A program made the position numbers and the translations under genes. Below the pieces are notes generated by a model, which was given only the letters and a program-made list of their open reading frames with translations, searched no databases and was not told where the DNA came from. Shown piece after piece: positions 24,142 to 36,444 of a DNA stretch of 64,000 bases. The first letter of the stretch is position 1, and each line of letters opens with the position of its first letter. Source of the DNA: Eumeta japonica (taxonomy: Eukaryota; Arthropoda; Insecta; Lepidoptera; Psychidae); NCBI GenBank assembly GCA_005406025.1, contig BGZK01001626.1, forward strand, positions 1 to 64,000. The letters run 5' to 3'.

Positions 24142-24905
24142 TCATTCTTTTCTCTGCAGCAGTGACGATCCTCCATTATCAATTCTTAGTGCTGGACGTC
24201 CGTTGTTTTTGCGTATGTAAATTTTTCTGTTTAGAGTCCAGCGGTGGGCATAATTATATTCCTTAGCAAGTCCACGCGTCAGTAAAACGGACGACAAGTT
24301 TAATTTGTAAGATGTTCAGCGACATAAGCCGTCCTGGGGCGCCCAACCATGTCTAGATGATTAGATTCAACTTTATTTTATTCTTCTTGTTGAACTCACG
24401 CGTCGATTTCAACAAGTCATTCTTAAATGGAGACCGCGGTGAACTCAACTATAATTGAACTTGATGTTGATTTTTTAGGATTAATACGAAAGATGCTGCG
24501 TATATCTGAAGGTTTCACGATGTAATTTGTCATGTTTCCTACTTTTTCTGTCAAAGTAAATAGAGCGTCTTTGTTTTTGGACGGACTAATCGGTGCATTC
24601 CGAAGCTTGATTGATGTCGCCTGTCTTTTAAGAAGTCCCACTCTGTGTTCAAGTACTCGAATATACTGTTGTCGTTGTCACAGTGACTTGCAACACGTCC
24701 ACTTTCTGTACTAACTCACCCTACTTAAGGGACATAAACTCGACAGACTTTTAAATATCCGTGTTTCGATTCTTTATATCACTAACGGCTGTTGTGTGAG
24801 AGTTGTGTTTGGAGTTCTGGTCTTTTTTCATATCAACAAATAACGTTTTAATTTCGCTCATACAAATTTCCATTCGATTGAGCTCCTTTTTGTTGCCCTA
24901 ACCCT
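24142..24905 (-). pseudogene. CR1/Jockey-like ORF1 with coiled coil and FP-type domain
   Basis: Reading the minus strand: NRMEICMSEIKTLFVDMKKD (about 24820-24880, coiled coil), then SVEFMSLK and LVQKVDVLQ, then MGLLKRQATSIKLRNAPISP, FTLTEKVGNMTNYIVKPSDI, RSIFRINPKKS, SSSIIVEFTAVSI (24423-24641). After frame changes it ends EYNYAHRWTLNRKIYIRKNN and a TGA at 24142-24144. This is the nucleic-acid-binding ORF1 product typical of insect CR1/Jockey elements (FP, or Baculo_FP-like, domain). Two stops and at least three frame changes are present. ORF2 endonuclease sequence lies further along the same strand. Confidence 0.8.
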
Positions 24906-25021
24906 TTTTAGCGCGGAGGGTGACGCTCGCGTCTGCCGCCGTATCCGTAGGAAATCACATTGCAAATTGGGTGAAACTGTTTCCTCGCGAGGAACATGGT
25001 ATTCTTTTCATAGTGATAATT

Positions 25022-26770
25022 GGTTACAAATAGCTAGATCTGGGTTGCACCATACTGGTGTGTTACAAATAGCTCGAGCTGGATTGTACCATACTCGTGT
25101 GTTACAAATAGCTAGACCTGGGTTATACCATACTGGTGTGTTACAAATAGCTAGATCTGGGTTGTACCATACTGGTGTGTTACAAATAGCTAGACCTGGA
25201 TTGTACCATACTCGTGTGTTACAAATAGCTAGACTTGGGTTGTACCATACTGGTGTGTTACAAATAGCTAGACCTGGGTTGTACCATACTGGTGTGTTAC
25301 AAATAGCTAGACCTGGATTGTACCATACTCGTGTGTTACAAATAGCTAGACTTGGGTTGTACCATACTGGTGTGTTACAAATAGCTAGATCTGGGTTGTA
25401 CCATACTGGTGTGTTACAAATAGCTAGACCTGGATTGTACCATACTCGTGTGTTACAAATAGCTAGACTTGGGTTGTACCATACTGGTGTGTTACAAATA
25501 GCTCGAGCTGGATTGTATCATGCTCGTGTGTTACAAATAGCTAGACCTGGGTTATACCATACTGGTGTGTTACAAATAGCTAGATCTGGGTTGTACCATA
25601 CTGGTGTGTTACAAATAGCTAGACCTGGATTGTACCATACTCGTGTGTTACAAATAGCTAGACTTGGTTGTACCATACTGGTGTGTTACAAATAGCTAGA
25701 CCTGGTTGTACCATACTGGTGTGTACAAATAGCTAGACCTGGATTGTACCATACTCGTGTGTTACAAATAGCTAGACTTGGGTTGTACTATACTGGTGTG
25801 TTACAAATAGCTAGATCTGGGTTGTACCATACTGGTGTGTTACAAATAGCTAGATCTGGGTTGTACCATACTCGTGTGTTACAAATAGCTAGACCTGGGT
25901 TATACCATACTGGTGTGTTACAAATAGCTAGATCTGGGTTGTACCATACTGGTGTGTTACAAATAGCTAGACCTGGATTGTACCATACTCGTGTGTTACA
26001 AATAGCTAGACCTGGATTGTACCATACTCGTGTGTTACAAATAGCTAGACTTGGGTTGTACCATACTGGTGTGTTACAAATAGCTAGACCTGGGTTGTAC
26101 CATACTGGTGTGTTACAAATAGCTAGACCTGGATTGTACCATACTCGTGTGTTACAAATAGCTAGACTTGGGTTGTACTATACTGGTGTGTTACAAATAG
26201 CTAGATCTGGGTTGTACCATACTGGTGTGTTACAAATAGCTAGATCTGGGTTGTACCATACTCGTGTGTTACAAATAGCTAGACCTGGGTTATACCATAC
26301 TGGTGTGTTACAAATAGCTAGATCTGGGTTGTACCATACCGGTGTGTTACAAATAGCTAGACCTGGATTGTACCATACCGTGTGTTACAAATAGCTAGAC
26401 CTGGATTGTACCATACCGTGTGTTACAAATAGCTAGACTTGGGTTGTACTATACTGGTGTGTTACAAATAGCTAGATCTGGGTTGTACCATACTGGTGTG
26501 TTACAAATAGCTAGATCTGGGTTGTACCATACCTCGTTGTTACAAATAGCTAGACCTGGGTTATACCATACTGGTGTGTTACAAATACAGTACCATACTG
26601 GTGTGTTACAAATAGCTAGACCTGGATTGTACCATACTCGTGTGTTACAAATAGCTAGACCTGGATTGTACCATACTCGTGTGTTACAAATAGCTAGACT
26701 TGGGTTGTACCATACTGGTGTGTTACAAATAGCTAGACCTGGGTTGTACCACATTGGAGTGTTACAAACT
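25022..26770. repeat. 39-bp minisatellite, about 45 copies
   Basis: The unit TTACAAATAGCTAGACCTGG, continued by a GTTGTACCATACTGGTGTG half, repeats at 39-bp intervals. Variants differ at a few positions (GATCTGG, GACCTGG, GACTTGG or GAGCTGG; ACTGGTG or ACTCGTG). Because 39 is divisible by 3, frames stay open on both strands (VLQIARPGLYHTG on plus), so openness is not evidence for a protein. Single-base losses near 25664-25725 and 26380-26420 shift the frame. A larger period is present; see findings. Confidence 0.97.
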
Positions 26771-28626
26771 CATGCGTGTACACAATTATTTTTCACAATG
26801 CCAATCGTAATTACTCTCCGTAGCAGTCTAATATGTTACGAAACAACGCATACGCAATAGGTGGGTAGATTAATATGTTATGAGTGAGTAGCTATTTTCT
26901 AAATCCCTTGAAATCCAAACTGCAACTGCCGTAATACATAAATCACATCAACTAAAACTAAATTTTGTTGCTGTGTCTAAAGGTAGAAATGCTGTTTAAC
27001 TTTATGAAATTAAATTTTAATAATGGAGCTAGTACAAAAACGTGTTTACTATCTGAACGCCTCGCGAGGGATTATCTTAAATGTGTATAATAATTCTCTG
27101 TGGTTCACGATGTTGATGATATGCACACATGTATCTATGTATACTTCTTTTAACATTAGCAATTGTCGTCTGTTTGTAAACCCAAATATGGAAATAAATA
27201 AATATTTTTTATCGAAAGCTCGATGCAAATTAAAACGTCACCCTTTTTTTTTTGAGGCGAAAGCGAAGTGCCACACATAGGACCTGGCGAAGTGGAGAGA
27301 GCTGCGACAACCCTGACGATAGATAAAACCGCTGACTCAGCCGGACCTCGTGCCATCTGTCACTCATCCACTCAATGCGGAGGTGCGCCCGGCCGGTGGC
27401 GACATCGGCCGTAACACTGCTCCATAGCAAAGGAGACAAAAACAACACTAACGACCGACCTCAGTCTATTGCGAAATATCTACGAAATGTCCGCCGACAT
27501 CATTCTAAAGTATCGGCCGAGAATTAACGGATAGAGCTGGTTTTACAGGAGGCCATTTGATGAAGGCCATGAATTTAATGTAACCTTTTACTGTTGCTTT
27601 GTAGCTTACAGGAAAGCTTTTGACTCCAGAACACGAAGAGGTCTGAGGAGCGTTTGTAAGCCAAGGGGGTGAAAATAGCTAAATCGGATATCTTAAAAAT
27701 GACTACAAAAACGGCAAGATGAAAACGAAACTGATGAAGGGAATTTCCCATTTTTTTTTTTACATTCCAAATATTGAAAGTTTTGTACCTGAATTACCGA
27801 GTCACAGTAACAGCAACGCCTGCACAAATAATTGTGTACTCACTCTAGGTGTGTGTGCGTGTGTACCAGTGCATGCGCGTGCGCATGCGGGGCCGGGAGC
27901 GGCGCAGCAGGCGGGGGCGCCGCGTCTTCCGTACAGCCACAGCGACACCTGCCGACCGGAACAGACCGTCAGACACGGAGCTCTCCGAACACTGGGTGCA
28001 ACGGCGGTGCTCAGATCTGTCGTGGGCCAGCGCTCCTCGCTTTGCGGTTGTTCCTGCCTCGTTTTGAGATGTGAATGTGCTCGGCGTATTTAATGATAAG
28101 CAAATGACACGTGTGCTAAACCAAACACTTGATAGTATTTACGACGACGACGCACTTTTTTTTAAATTTATGACATGGCTACACACTGTATGTGTTTCAT
28201 GTGTAGTGAATACCTACAACCGAATTAATCAATTAGGATCCTATCGTAAAAAGGACACGCGCATGCGTCGGGAATCATAACAACTCGACGAATGACACTT
28301 TAAGAACTACAGTTCCTTTGGTTTCAGACATGCGCGTAGAAGGGTTTAGAATTGTGATCCTTCCATATGATAAAAATAGTGCAACTTCTGTTGGTGTGGG
28401 GTGACTCGGGGCGGGAACTGGTTCTTAAGGAAGAAGGCCGTTTTGTGTTGCGGTAACGTTTGCCTGAGCGCCGCCAGTGTATGTCAAAAGGCAGACGGCG
28501 CAAAATGATTAAGATGAGCCAGAGAGACGCCAGTGGCGCAGCGGTGTCGCGCTCTCTTCAATTATCGTGTATATTCAATGATAATTCATATAAGTGTGTA
28601 TATGTGTGCGCTGCACGCGGTACTAC
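26771..28626. other. no gene recognised
   Basis: AT-rich to about 27240, then mixed sequence with a GC-rich block at 27270-27430. Around 27845-27890 there is a GT/GC-rich stretch with the near-palindrome GCATGCGCGTGCGCATGC (27870-27887), which could adopt Z-DNA. CCAGTGGCGCAGCGGTGTCG near 28530 resembles the head of a tRNA-derived SINE, but I see no body. Confidence 0.4.
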
Positions 28627-28725
28627 CTGGTGAGGTGGTGCAGTCGGCGGTAGTCGTGCAGGTAGGGCGGCGGCCAGGGGCTGCCCGCGCAGCCGCCCGC
28701 CCCCGCCGGCTCCATCGCCCGCGCC
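28627..28725 (-). CDS. candidate short coding exon
   Basis: On the minus strand a TGCAG acceptor (28726-28730) and an ACCAG|GTAGTA donor (28627/28626) bound 99 bp that are open in a frame containing an internal ATG (28713-28715). That frame reads MEPAGAGGCAGSPWPPPYLH and then DYRRLHHLTR. The aromatic, His and Arg-rich end is unlike the usual GC-island translations. It lies on the same strand as the ETS exons 24 kb away and could be an upstream exon of that gene or of another. A second frame is also open, and I recognise no domain. Confidence 0.3.
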
Positions 28726-28939
28726 CTGCAACAGCACGCGCGCCGTTCAACGGAGGCACAGCGAGGAGATCGCACTTCCGCACGAGCGCCCCCTCTCGCT
28801 TTGAAGCTAAAATTCATTTCGACGCTAAAATACTTTTCATCTTCTCCTAGACCGATTCCCTCAGCGTCGCTCACAGACTGTAGATAGAGCAGAGGAACAT
28901 CTCGGGGCCCCGCCGCGCCGCACGTTTTCATCTCATTCG

Positions 28940-29720
28940 TGTTCAGACAACAAAGCGTACGGGCGCGCCGCGAAGTCGAGAGGCGCGCGGAATAGCGCTA
29001 TTATAAATATAGTAGTCCGCGAGCGCCGAGCGCCGCCGGCCGCTAATCGGCGGGTGGAGCTGGCGCAGGAAGTGGCGCAGATTGCGGCGCCCCCCGCCGC
29101 GCGCCCCGCGAAGACGTCCCGCCAGGAAATGAACCCCTAACCGCGTTAGGCGCGCCGCCGTGCCAGAGGAAAACCGTTTAGCCGCCCCCCCGCGCGGCCT
29201 CGCGCGGGGGGGCGCGAAAGACGACTTCAGGTGAAACTCGGGCGCCGACCGAATAATATAATCTTCAAGAGTGTCCTACCCGCCCCGCACCGCCCGGCGG
29301 CGGACGACCGCCGTGCTGCCGATACTCCATGATCATCTACCGATCGGCGAATAAACGGACCCGACGTTCGCGCCAGCGGCCGCGGCCGGCGGCGGGCGCG
29401 CGGCGGATAGCTTTTAGGGGCGAGAGGGCGCACGAGCGTGTACCCGCCGGAGCCTGCGTTTGACGGGCGCGGCGCGGGCGGCGGGGGGCCGCGGCGCCGA
29501 CAGACACTCGGAAGCCGCTCCGGGTAACGACGACGGCGTGCATTATAGATATGGCACTCCGGTGGCATCCCCGGGGCCCCGCCCGCGCCCCGGGGGACGC
29601 CCCGCCGGGCGCCCCGGGCGCTCGCCGGCGCGGGCCGTTGCCGAGTACACACCGCCACTCCGCACGGCCGCGGCTCACGATGGGTTATTTTATCATGTAC
29701 GCCAAAAAATCTAAAAATGC
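28940..29720. promoter_or_regulatory. CpG-dense GC island
   Basis: Very GC-rich, rich in CpG, with a perfect GC hairpin at 29184-29213 and purine-rich AGGAAGTGG and CAGGAAATG words near 29067 and 29123 that fit ETS-type sites. It ends abruptly in AT-rich DNA at about 29690. It could be a promoter or enhancer next to the candidate exon at 28627-28725, but there is no TATA or initiator evidence. Arg/Pro-rich frames across it on both strands are not genes. Confidence 0.35.
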
Positions 29721-31370
29721 GTAAATAAAGTATTTATTGCCATGCGTGAGCGGAGTGTGTTAATTTACATCATACACACGGCGGCGGCCGGCGCCGTCAC
29801 GCGGAAACTTAAAAGCCCCCTTCTTGTTAGGATACTTATCTATTTTAAAAATTCATGATGCGAACAATGTCTCCAAAAGCGCAAAAGAAACGTATATTAT
29901 TAAATAAAATAATAGACGTCATAGCGGGCCCTCGGCCGCCCCCGATAAAACACACCGCGATAAGAACGAAAACGTGGTAGCCGCCAGAGACATCATTGAG
30001 CGCGTTAGCGGCCGAGGTACGACGCGACAGCCTAGTGTACACTAGGCTGCCTATCCAAAATCTGCTGGCTGAGACCACTTCGACGACTCCTAACGCCATA
30101 CGTCTGCGGTAAACAGGCGGAGGAGGTGGGTATCCCGCAAATGCCATGTGATTCTTCAGCATCGGTTCAATGTCACTACATTCTAATGTCATCGAAGTAA
30201 CAGAATAGCGACCCGTCGACTGGGTCAGTCCTGAGGAAGACGTTTACATCCGTCCATAGGCCCGTGCCGCAGCCAGGGACGCTCGATCGCATGGTCTTTT
30301 AAACAAAAAATACTGAATTGTAATCGGTTCAGTGGTTTAGGCGCTGCGGTGGCTCGGACAGCCCGGACACACGTCACACTCGCACACGGCTCGTCGCGTC
30401 GGGGGTCGGTAGGTCATGGAGTAAACGTTACGTCGCTTTTCAAACAGTTGCTGTGACCGCCCCTCGTGTAAAGATGTACTTATTCGGTCATTTTCAGTTC
30501 GAAAACATGAACGGCTTTGACTAGATCGCGCGCGACGCCGCACTGCGCCTACGCTCTTAGCGGTACACACGCGCGTGTAGGATGAAAAAAATATAAATTA
30601 TTTCACAATGTGCCCACTTATATCTTCTTTGCTTGAATTCCAATTAGTTGCTTATGTTAAAATGAACCAAAAAAAAATTAAGAGCAATTTATTTAATTTA
30701 AACTGATTAGCTAATCTGTTATTCACGATTTAATTAACAAAAGACGATGCTATATAAAAAACGTATCTTAAGGGTGCCACGTTAGAAATGTAAGGGGGCG
30801 ACGTGTAGTTATTTTTTTTATGATTAATATGAATGAACCCTCTGCCCACGTGACATCCCCCCATTCGTCTTGACTAATTAAATATGTGCGACGTGTTCGT
30901 GTGACTGAACACACACCTAATAGTAATTAACAGTACAGAATGCTATAACAGTCGTTGCATTTCACGAGCCACAAAGTCGCGGTGAGATTTTGCACTGACC
31001 TCCGCTCCGTCTCCTGAAGGACACGCGCTACGGCTACTACTAGAGCGCAGCGACCGCTCCGACGAACGGCGACCGACCGAGCGTCACACGCCCGACTGTT
31101 CGGAGACCAGAGACCGGCGCGGGCGCCGGCTCGTGGCGCTGCTCATCTGCAGACGCACACGTCTGACATCACGAGACCTCCGACTCCGCCGGTCCGATCG
31201 ACTAGAAATTCGGTAGTCACTCTCCCCGGGACGTCGGCGCTCACAGAGGACGGGCTTTACGCAAATCCTGTCCAAAACAATGTTTGTGACACTTCCTGAT
31301 ATTTGCTTTAAGGACAGCCTATCCCAATTCTATCATTTAAATCCATGCCTGTTCGTCTGGTCGTCCTTTT
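29721..31370. other. no gene recognised
   Basis: Mixed composition. AATCGGTTCAGTGGTTTAG at 30321-30339 is the wording of a common insect repeat tail. A 12-bp inverted pair CCTAGTGTACACTAGG occurs near 30032-30047. 30600-30960 is AT-rich and 30980-31260 GC-rich. Confidence 0.4.
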
Positions 31371-31740
31371 ATGACTCGAGAACGGTTTGACAGATCTTGA
31401 TGAAAATTGATATATAGTAAGGACATGTAATTGCACAAAGGTCAGCTTACCGTCTATCTGTGTGTTTGTCCATCCTTCTATATCTTAAATTTGTCTACTG
31501 TCAGAACATGTGATTGCGCAAATGACGGGCTACTGTCCGTTTGTCTATTTGTCTGTCTGTATATCGTTTTAGAACTGAAATTGGTATACAGTCAGAATAT
31601 ATAATCGCGTAAATGATTGACTACTGTCTGTCTGTCTATTTATATGTCTGTATGTTTTTTTTTATTATACAAAAGGTTTGAACAATCTTGCTGTTTGTAT
31701 ATACTCAGAATATGTGATTGAGCAAATGGTAGGTAATATG
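31370..31740. repeat. degenerate tandem repeat, about four copies
   Basis: Words like CAGAACATGTGATTGCGCAA recur at about 31424, 31503, 31593 and 31707. Most are followed by a CTACTGTC(C/T)GT(C/T)TGTCTA segment and a short AT-rich spacer. Spacing is about 80-115 bp and the copies are well diverged. Confidence 0.6.
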
Positions 31741-34700
31741 TAATTTTGACCACTATCTGGTAACCTTTAAAAAACGATCACTATTTCTGTATTTCTTAGA
31801 AATCATATTTTTGCTATGTAGTCGTGTGATAACGTATGCATGTAGGTTATATAAGAGTGTCATTTATTTGTTATATAATTTGTTATAAAACGACATCCCT
31901 ACCGGGCTGCCACCGCTCGCACCGGCCTGGCCGGCCGCAGACGGCGCCCCGCCCGCGCCCCACCCGCGCCCGCGCCGGCGCCGGCCCCTGCAGTTCAGCA
32001 GCTTCGTCCGCGCCGACACGAGTGAATTCTTACATCTTTAGTAGCGGCCGAGGTCACCCTCGAGCGCGGTCTCACTTCCGCCTCCAGTCCCAAACACACT
32101 TTGGATTCTCATTCAGACCCCACACTCGTTTTCACCCCCCGTCCCGTTCTCAATTCCGATCACGCCGATTCCACTGCCGATTCGGACGAAGCCCGGGGCC
32201 AACAATATCTCCATCTTTTGTATTTCGGTCCCGGTTAGGCTCTCGATTGCGATGTCGATTCTACACTCAATTTTGATCCAGGTCTCGTTTTCAATGTCGG
32301 ACAGGCCCTGGATTCTGTTTCCCTTCCCGTTTCCAATTATGATACCGCTACCGGTACTAAAGTGTACGTACTAAGTAGTATAGTAATGATTTTAAATTTA
32401 ATGTGGTGCGAATTGGTAAGCGATATTGTTGTTAATCAGTCTTATGCCAATTGAGGGGCGAGGATCTAAAAAAATGAATACTTGTGTTTATGTGCGTTTT
32501 TGAATGAAAAATCTGAAAATAATAATTAAAAAAAATTAAAAAAAGAAGTACTTAATAATTACGCCACCTATCAGAATATAATCTATCCTATCTTTCGAAT
32601 TGAACCGAGTTACACATAAATGCCAAATTTCATATAGATCAGTTAAATTGTTTTAGAATTTATCGCGAGTAAACATCATGACATTGGATTTTTATATCTT
32701 TATACGTAAAGTTTTAACATTATTTTTCATCATATTTCATTAGAAAATACATTTTTTTTTTAAATTTTTAACGCCTCCGCACAGCCCTCTGAGGGTGGAA
32801 TATCATAAAATTGGCTTCTTAGTGAATTTAAACATGCTAAAAAGAATATTCTGGCCAAATTTTATACCTATAAGAGCTACAGTTTGAAAATATGATTTTT
32901 TTTAATTAACGCCTCGGCACCCCCTCGCGGGTGGAGTTTCGTAAAAATCCGTTCTTAGCTAACCTCTACTCGCCGAAAGGAATATTCTTACCAAATGTTA
33001 AGTCCCAGGTGTCTGGTTGATGCGTCACTACATACGTGGAAATCTTTTATACATCAATATTGTAAAGAAGTAATGTATGTAAATTTGGAAGCACAAAAAC
33101 TCTTTGAAACTTGTGCTCAGATTCGAAAGAGTTTTATCAGCGATGGCTTTGTTCTCTTCTGATTCGTCGATGCCCTAGACCATTTTCAATTCTGACTAAG
33201 ACGTGTTTTCAGTAGAAAATCACAATAACAGTATTTGAAGGATGAAAAAACTACACACGAGATTTATTTATCGGCGTGCGCTACCTAAACGGTTGGAAAT
33301 GAGGGAACGAAATGTGCGCGGACGCCGGCATCGGCGGCTCCACGAGACCGGCGCGCGCGCCTGGGCCTACACGTCCACCGCTGGGACGACTTTTAATTTA
33401 AAAGGTGAAAGAAACTTTACCAGATGACGTTTGGATATGATTTGCAAGAACACTTTGTGCATTCTTAAAACAATTAGTGCCCGTTTCGTTCGTCTTGTCC
33501 ACGCGCCTCGACCGACCACCGACCACTGCGGAACTGGAGTGACGTGTGCTCGCGATCGGGAACGTTTCTTAGAAAATAAACTGCCAACTGTTCCCTGTTT
33601 CGCTTGAATGTTTGTACTACAGGACCAAACTACTGAGCCGATTGGAAAAACTGCTTCATGATTTAGAAAGTTCCTGAATAAAATTTTATATAATTATAAT
33701 ATTTCGCTTTAGCCTCATTTCCACATTTCTGCTGTAAGGATTCTAAAACTTCCTTCATTCATAGAAAGCTACGCTGTTCCCGAGTAATAGAGTCTAAGTT
33801 TTATTTCATAATTTTTATCCGGCCTCGTCCAAATAGGAACCGCGACTGATAACAGAACCGAAACTGTAAATGGGACGAGAATCGAGAGTCGAGCTCGGGA
33901 GGAATGGAAGTCGAGAGCGGCACCGAAAACGAAGTCGAGTGTGGGCCTAAAATTAAAATCCAGACCGTGACCAGAATCAGGGCGAGGGACTATACCTAGA
34001 TCAGGAATCGAGATCGGCGTGACGGTCGCGACCGGCCGATTTAGAAGATGAAATAACTTCCTGTACGTGTACGACTCGTCGAAGACGTCGGCACAAACTC
34101 GTCGTGTTGTTGATTGTGTTTGTCAATGTTTTCATTACGTCTCGGCGGTCGGCCACCGGCGGGCGCCGCCCGCGGGTGCGAGCCCCGGCCCGCCGGATGC
34201 GGCCCGTTTGCTCTGCGTCATATCGAATGCTTTATGAACAGCCGCGGGCGGCGTTCGCTTCCGGGGCGGCGCCCGACATCGATCCGCGCGCGGCCCGGCA
34301 CCTCGCGTTTCATACACGATCCTTTTATTTTATTTTATTTAATGTATTTTTCGCTGTCGCATTAGACCATGCGCGCGTCCGCCCGCGCCGGCGGAGGACG
34401 CCCACGGCGGTCGGACGGGTCGTCCGCAGGCGTTAATCGTGTTCGCGCCGGCGCCGGCGCCCCGCGCGGCTTTTGTCTGCGGCCGTCGCCGGCCGAGAGC
34501 GCCGGGGGGCGCCATTGTCCCGTCCGCACATTAGCTAATGACGGGCGGGCGCCGCCTCGCGGCTCGTCGGGAACCTCTCGACGACGGGTACATTCGGATA
34601 AACTAATGGTTTGAGAGGATCTCAAACGCGGACGCCCACGAGCAGGAGTGACCGGCCCGGCCCGCCGCTAGCGCATACGCTAATTCGCGTCTCATCGCGT

Positions 34701-35837
34701 CGTCTTCGATACTTCTATACAAAAAACTACTCAAAAGCATTTCTAGAAGACCAATGTCGTTTAACTAAAGTAAAATAACTAAAAAAAAATCTAAACAAAA
34801 ATAACTTTTGGATCGTTCGAAGTAAGTTTTTTTATGATTTATGATCGAATTTCGACTTCTGCGTGACCGTCCAACACAAGGAAACGGAAACGGTTTGAAA
34901 TAACACTATGGTAACAAACGGTAAAATGTCAAGTTGTGACTTTGTGGCTGCCGAAGAGCGCGCGCTCACGTGCGTGGGCGCAGCGCAGCTCACCGGGCTG
35001 AGCACACAGCTCTAGATAAACTTGCGCGCATGCACGAACGCTTAAGTAATAATATGTCTTTCTGAGTCGCAGTGAGTTTGTTAAATAATTTACGCAAACG
35101 TTAGCTCTTGACCCAAAATAGTGATAATTGAGTAGAGGCCGCACGTCACACGCGAACACCCCGAGCACACACGCTCCATCACCCACCTACGACATGCATA
35201 TAAGTATACTTGTGTTGTTGACCAAGAATCGTCGAATAGTCAAGTGTTTGTCTAACTTACCATGTTAGTATGTTTGTGTGGACGAAATCTTGGTAGCTAA
35301 ATTAGAATTGGACTCAAATTGGGCGCACCTGCCTATTCTCGGCGGCAATACAATAACGCGGTGCCTGGACCCGGTCTAATGATGGAGTCGGTAGGCGACC
35401 GTAGGAACTCCCAGACTAGACAGGACGAGCCTATGGAGTTTGAGCTCGTTCGCTTCGTCTTGTCGATCCAGTGGAGTGGACGTCAAGTCGGGACCTGAAG
35501 AGGGACACGGCGGGTGCTCCTCGAGGACTTCTGATTCAAACGAGACAGGACCGTCGTGTCGGGCGCGCTTGATTCGGCTCGGGACCGCATGGATTTCGAC
35601 CGAGACTCTGGACCTTCTAGGATCTGAAGATGGAGCCGGAAGGTAGTCAAAGCAACTCTGCAATAAGGCGTCGAGACCGCATAGAGCTCGGGCTCGTTTG
35701 CGATTAAGCGATCGATGAGACGCGCGCCGCCACCGCGAGAAGGACAACTCGAAATCGAACGCGCACTGCGACGTCCGTCAGCCGCGGGAGAGGTCCGACG
35801 CACGGTCCGAAATTAACAGGAAAAATACTTTGCAACT
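31741..35837. other. no gene recognised; GC islands and interspersed repeat relics
   Basis: GC blocks at about 31900-32040, 33310-33370, 34140-34310 and 34370-34680. Between 32070-32340 and 33810-34030 there are diverged short motifs based on CCCGTTCTCAATTCCGAT and its inverse, as at 35420-35640, suggesting an old hexamer-like low-complexity family. 32560-33010 and 33600-33700 contain phrases such as CCAAATTTCATATAGATCAG and ACTGAGCCGATTGGAAAAAC, typical of decayed insect repeats. No coding domain found. Confidence 0.4.
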
Positions 35838-35842
35838 ATGAA

Positions 35843-36374
35843 TGTTGACGGCAGAATTACGACCGCCCTGCGCGGCTGTCGCTGCGTCCGCCGATTAGTT
35901 GATAAGGAAATGTAAATGTAGGATAGCGGCTGCGGGATAAAAAACTGAATAAAAGGCCGTGCTATATAGCAAAGTTGCCTCTGAATATTAAAAGACCGAG
36001 AAGGCACCCGCAGCCGCATAAGTAGCATAAGTAGTTAACATTGTATATAAATGTATGTGTAAACTAATAACAATAAAATGCGATGAGTCAGAGGCGAGGG
36101 TGCGCGGGGTCGGACCTCTCATTGGCCGCGCGGTAAGAGACGCGCGCACGGGAAGGCGGCCGCGCTCGGCGCACAGCGCTGTTATATGCGAGCGCGGCCC
36201 GCCACAGTCAGTCCGCCTTCAACCGCCGACGAGGAAACACTCTCTACCCGAGTTCTGAAACGAAGTTCTGGTCCGCCCTCCGCCCGCCGTTAGTCTCACA
36301 GTGCAAAAGTGACTTTGTGTGTTGTGTATTTTCCTCATTTAAATCCCAGCCTGCCTAAAAATATATGCCGAACA
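35843..36374 (+). repeat. BEL/Pao 5' LTR
   Basis: 532 bp, TG...CA ends. Likely promoter features include TATATAAATGTATG near 36043 and an AATAAAA signal near 36071. Against the 3' LTR it differs only by four length changes: an A-run (5 versus 6 after GGGAT-context), CT, CG and TG dinucleotides. No substitution was found by eye. Confidence 0.95.
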
Positions 36375-36380
36375 AAAATC

Positions 36381-36398
36381 TGGTCCTTCGAGTTATCC
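36381..36398 (+). other. BEL/Pao primer-binding site (putative)
   Basis: TGGTCCTTCGAGTTATCC begins six bases after the 5' LTR, the expected place for the tRNA primer-binding site. TGGTCCTTCGAG is wording I associate with insect LTR elements; I do not assign the tRNA. Confidence 0.45.
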
Positions 36399-36444
36399 GG
36401 ATTGTGAGGAAAATTGTGAAAACTGTGTTGTGAATAAAGTGAAA

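Noticed and set aside
20600..24905. One non-LTR element with a 5' inversion by twin priming
   Set aside because: In twin priming the inverted 5' part lies upstream of the sense 3' part; here it lies on the other side, and a separate module intervenes.
25022..26770. CRISPR-like array
   Set aside because: Units are directly adjacent with no unique spacers, and the genome is eukaryotic.
24967..26860. Long proteins of VLQIARPGLYHTG repeats
   Set aside because: The 39-bp unit is a multiple of three and lacks stops in several frames on both strands; frames break at single-base losses. No start context or flanking coding sequence. It is a minisatellite.
28525..28560. tRNA gene or SINE head
   Set aside because: Only a short tRNA-like phrase; no cloverleaf, B-box or repeat body could be found.
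29227..29714. Open frames of 80-143 residues on both strands
   Set aside because: Composition artefact of a CpG island; no recognisable motif or splice structure.
36055..36258. Short frame MCKLITIKCDESEARVRGVG repeated at 42034
   Set aside because: It lies inside both BEL LTRs and is repeated for that reason; no evidence for an LTR-encoded protein.
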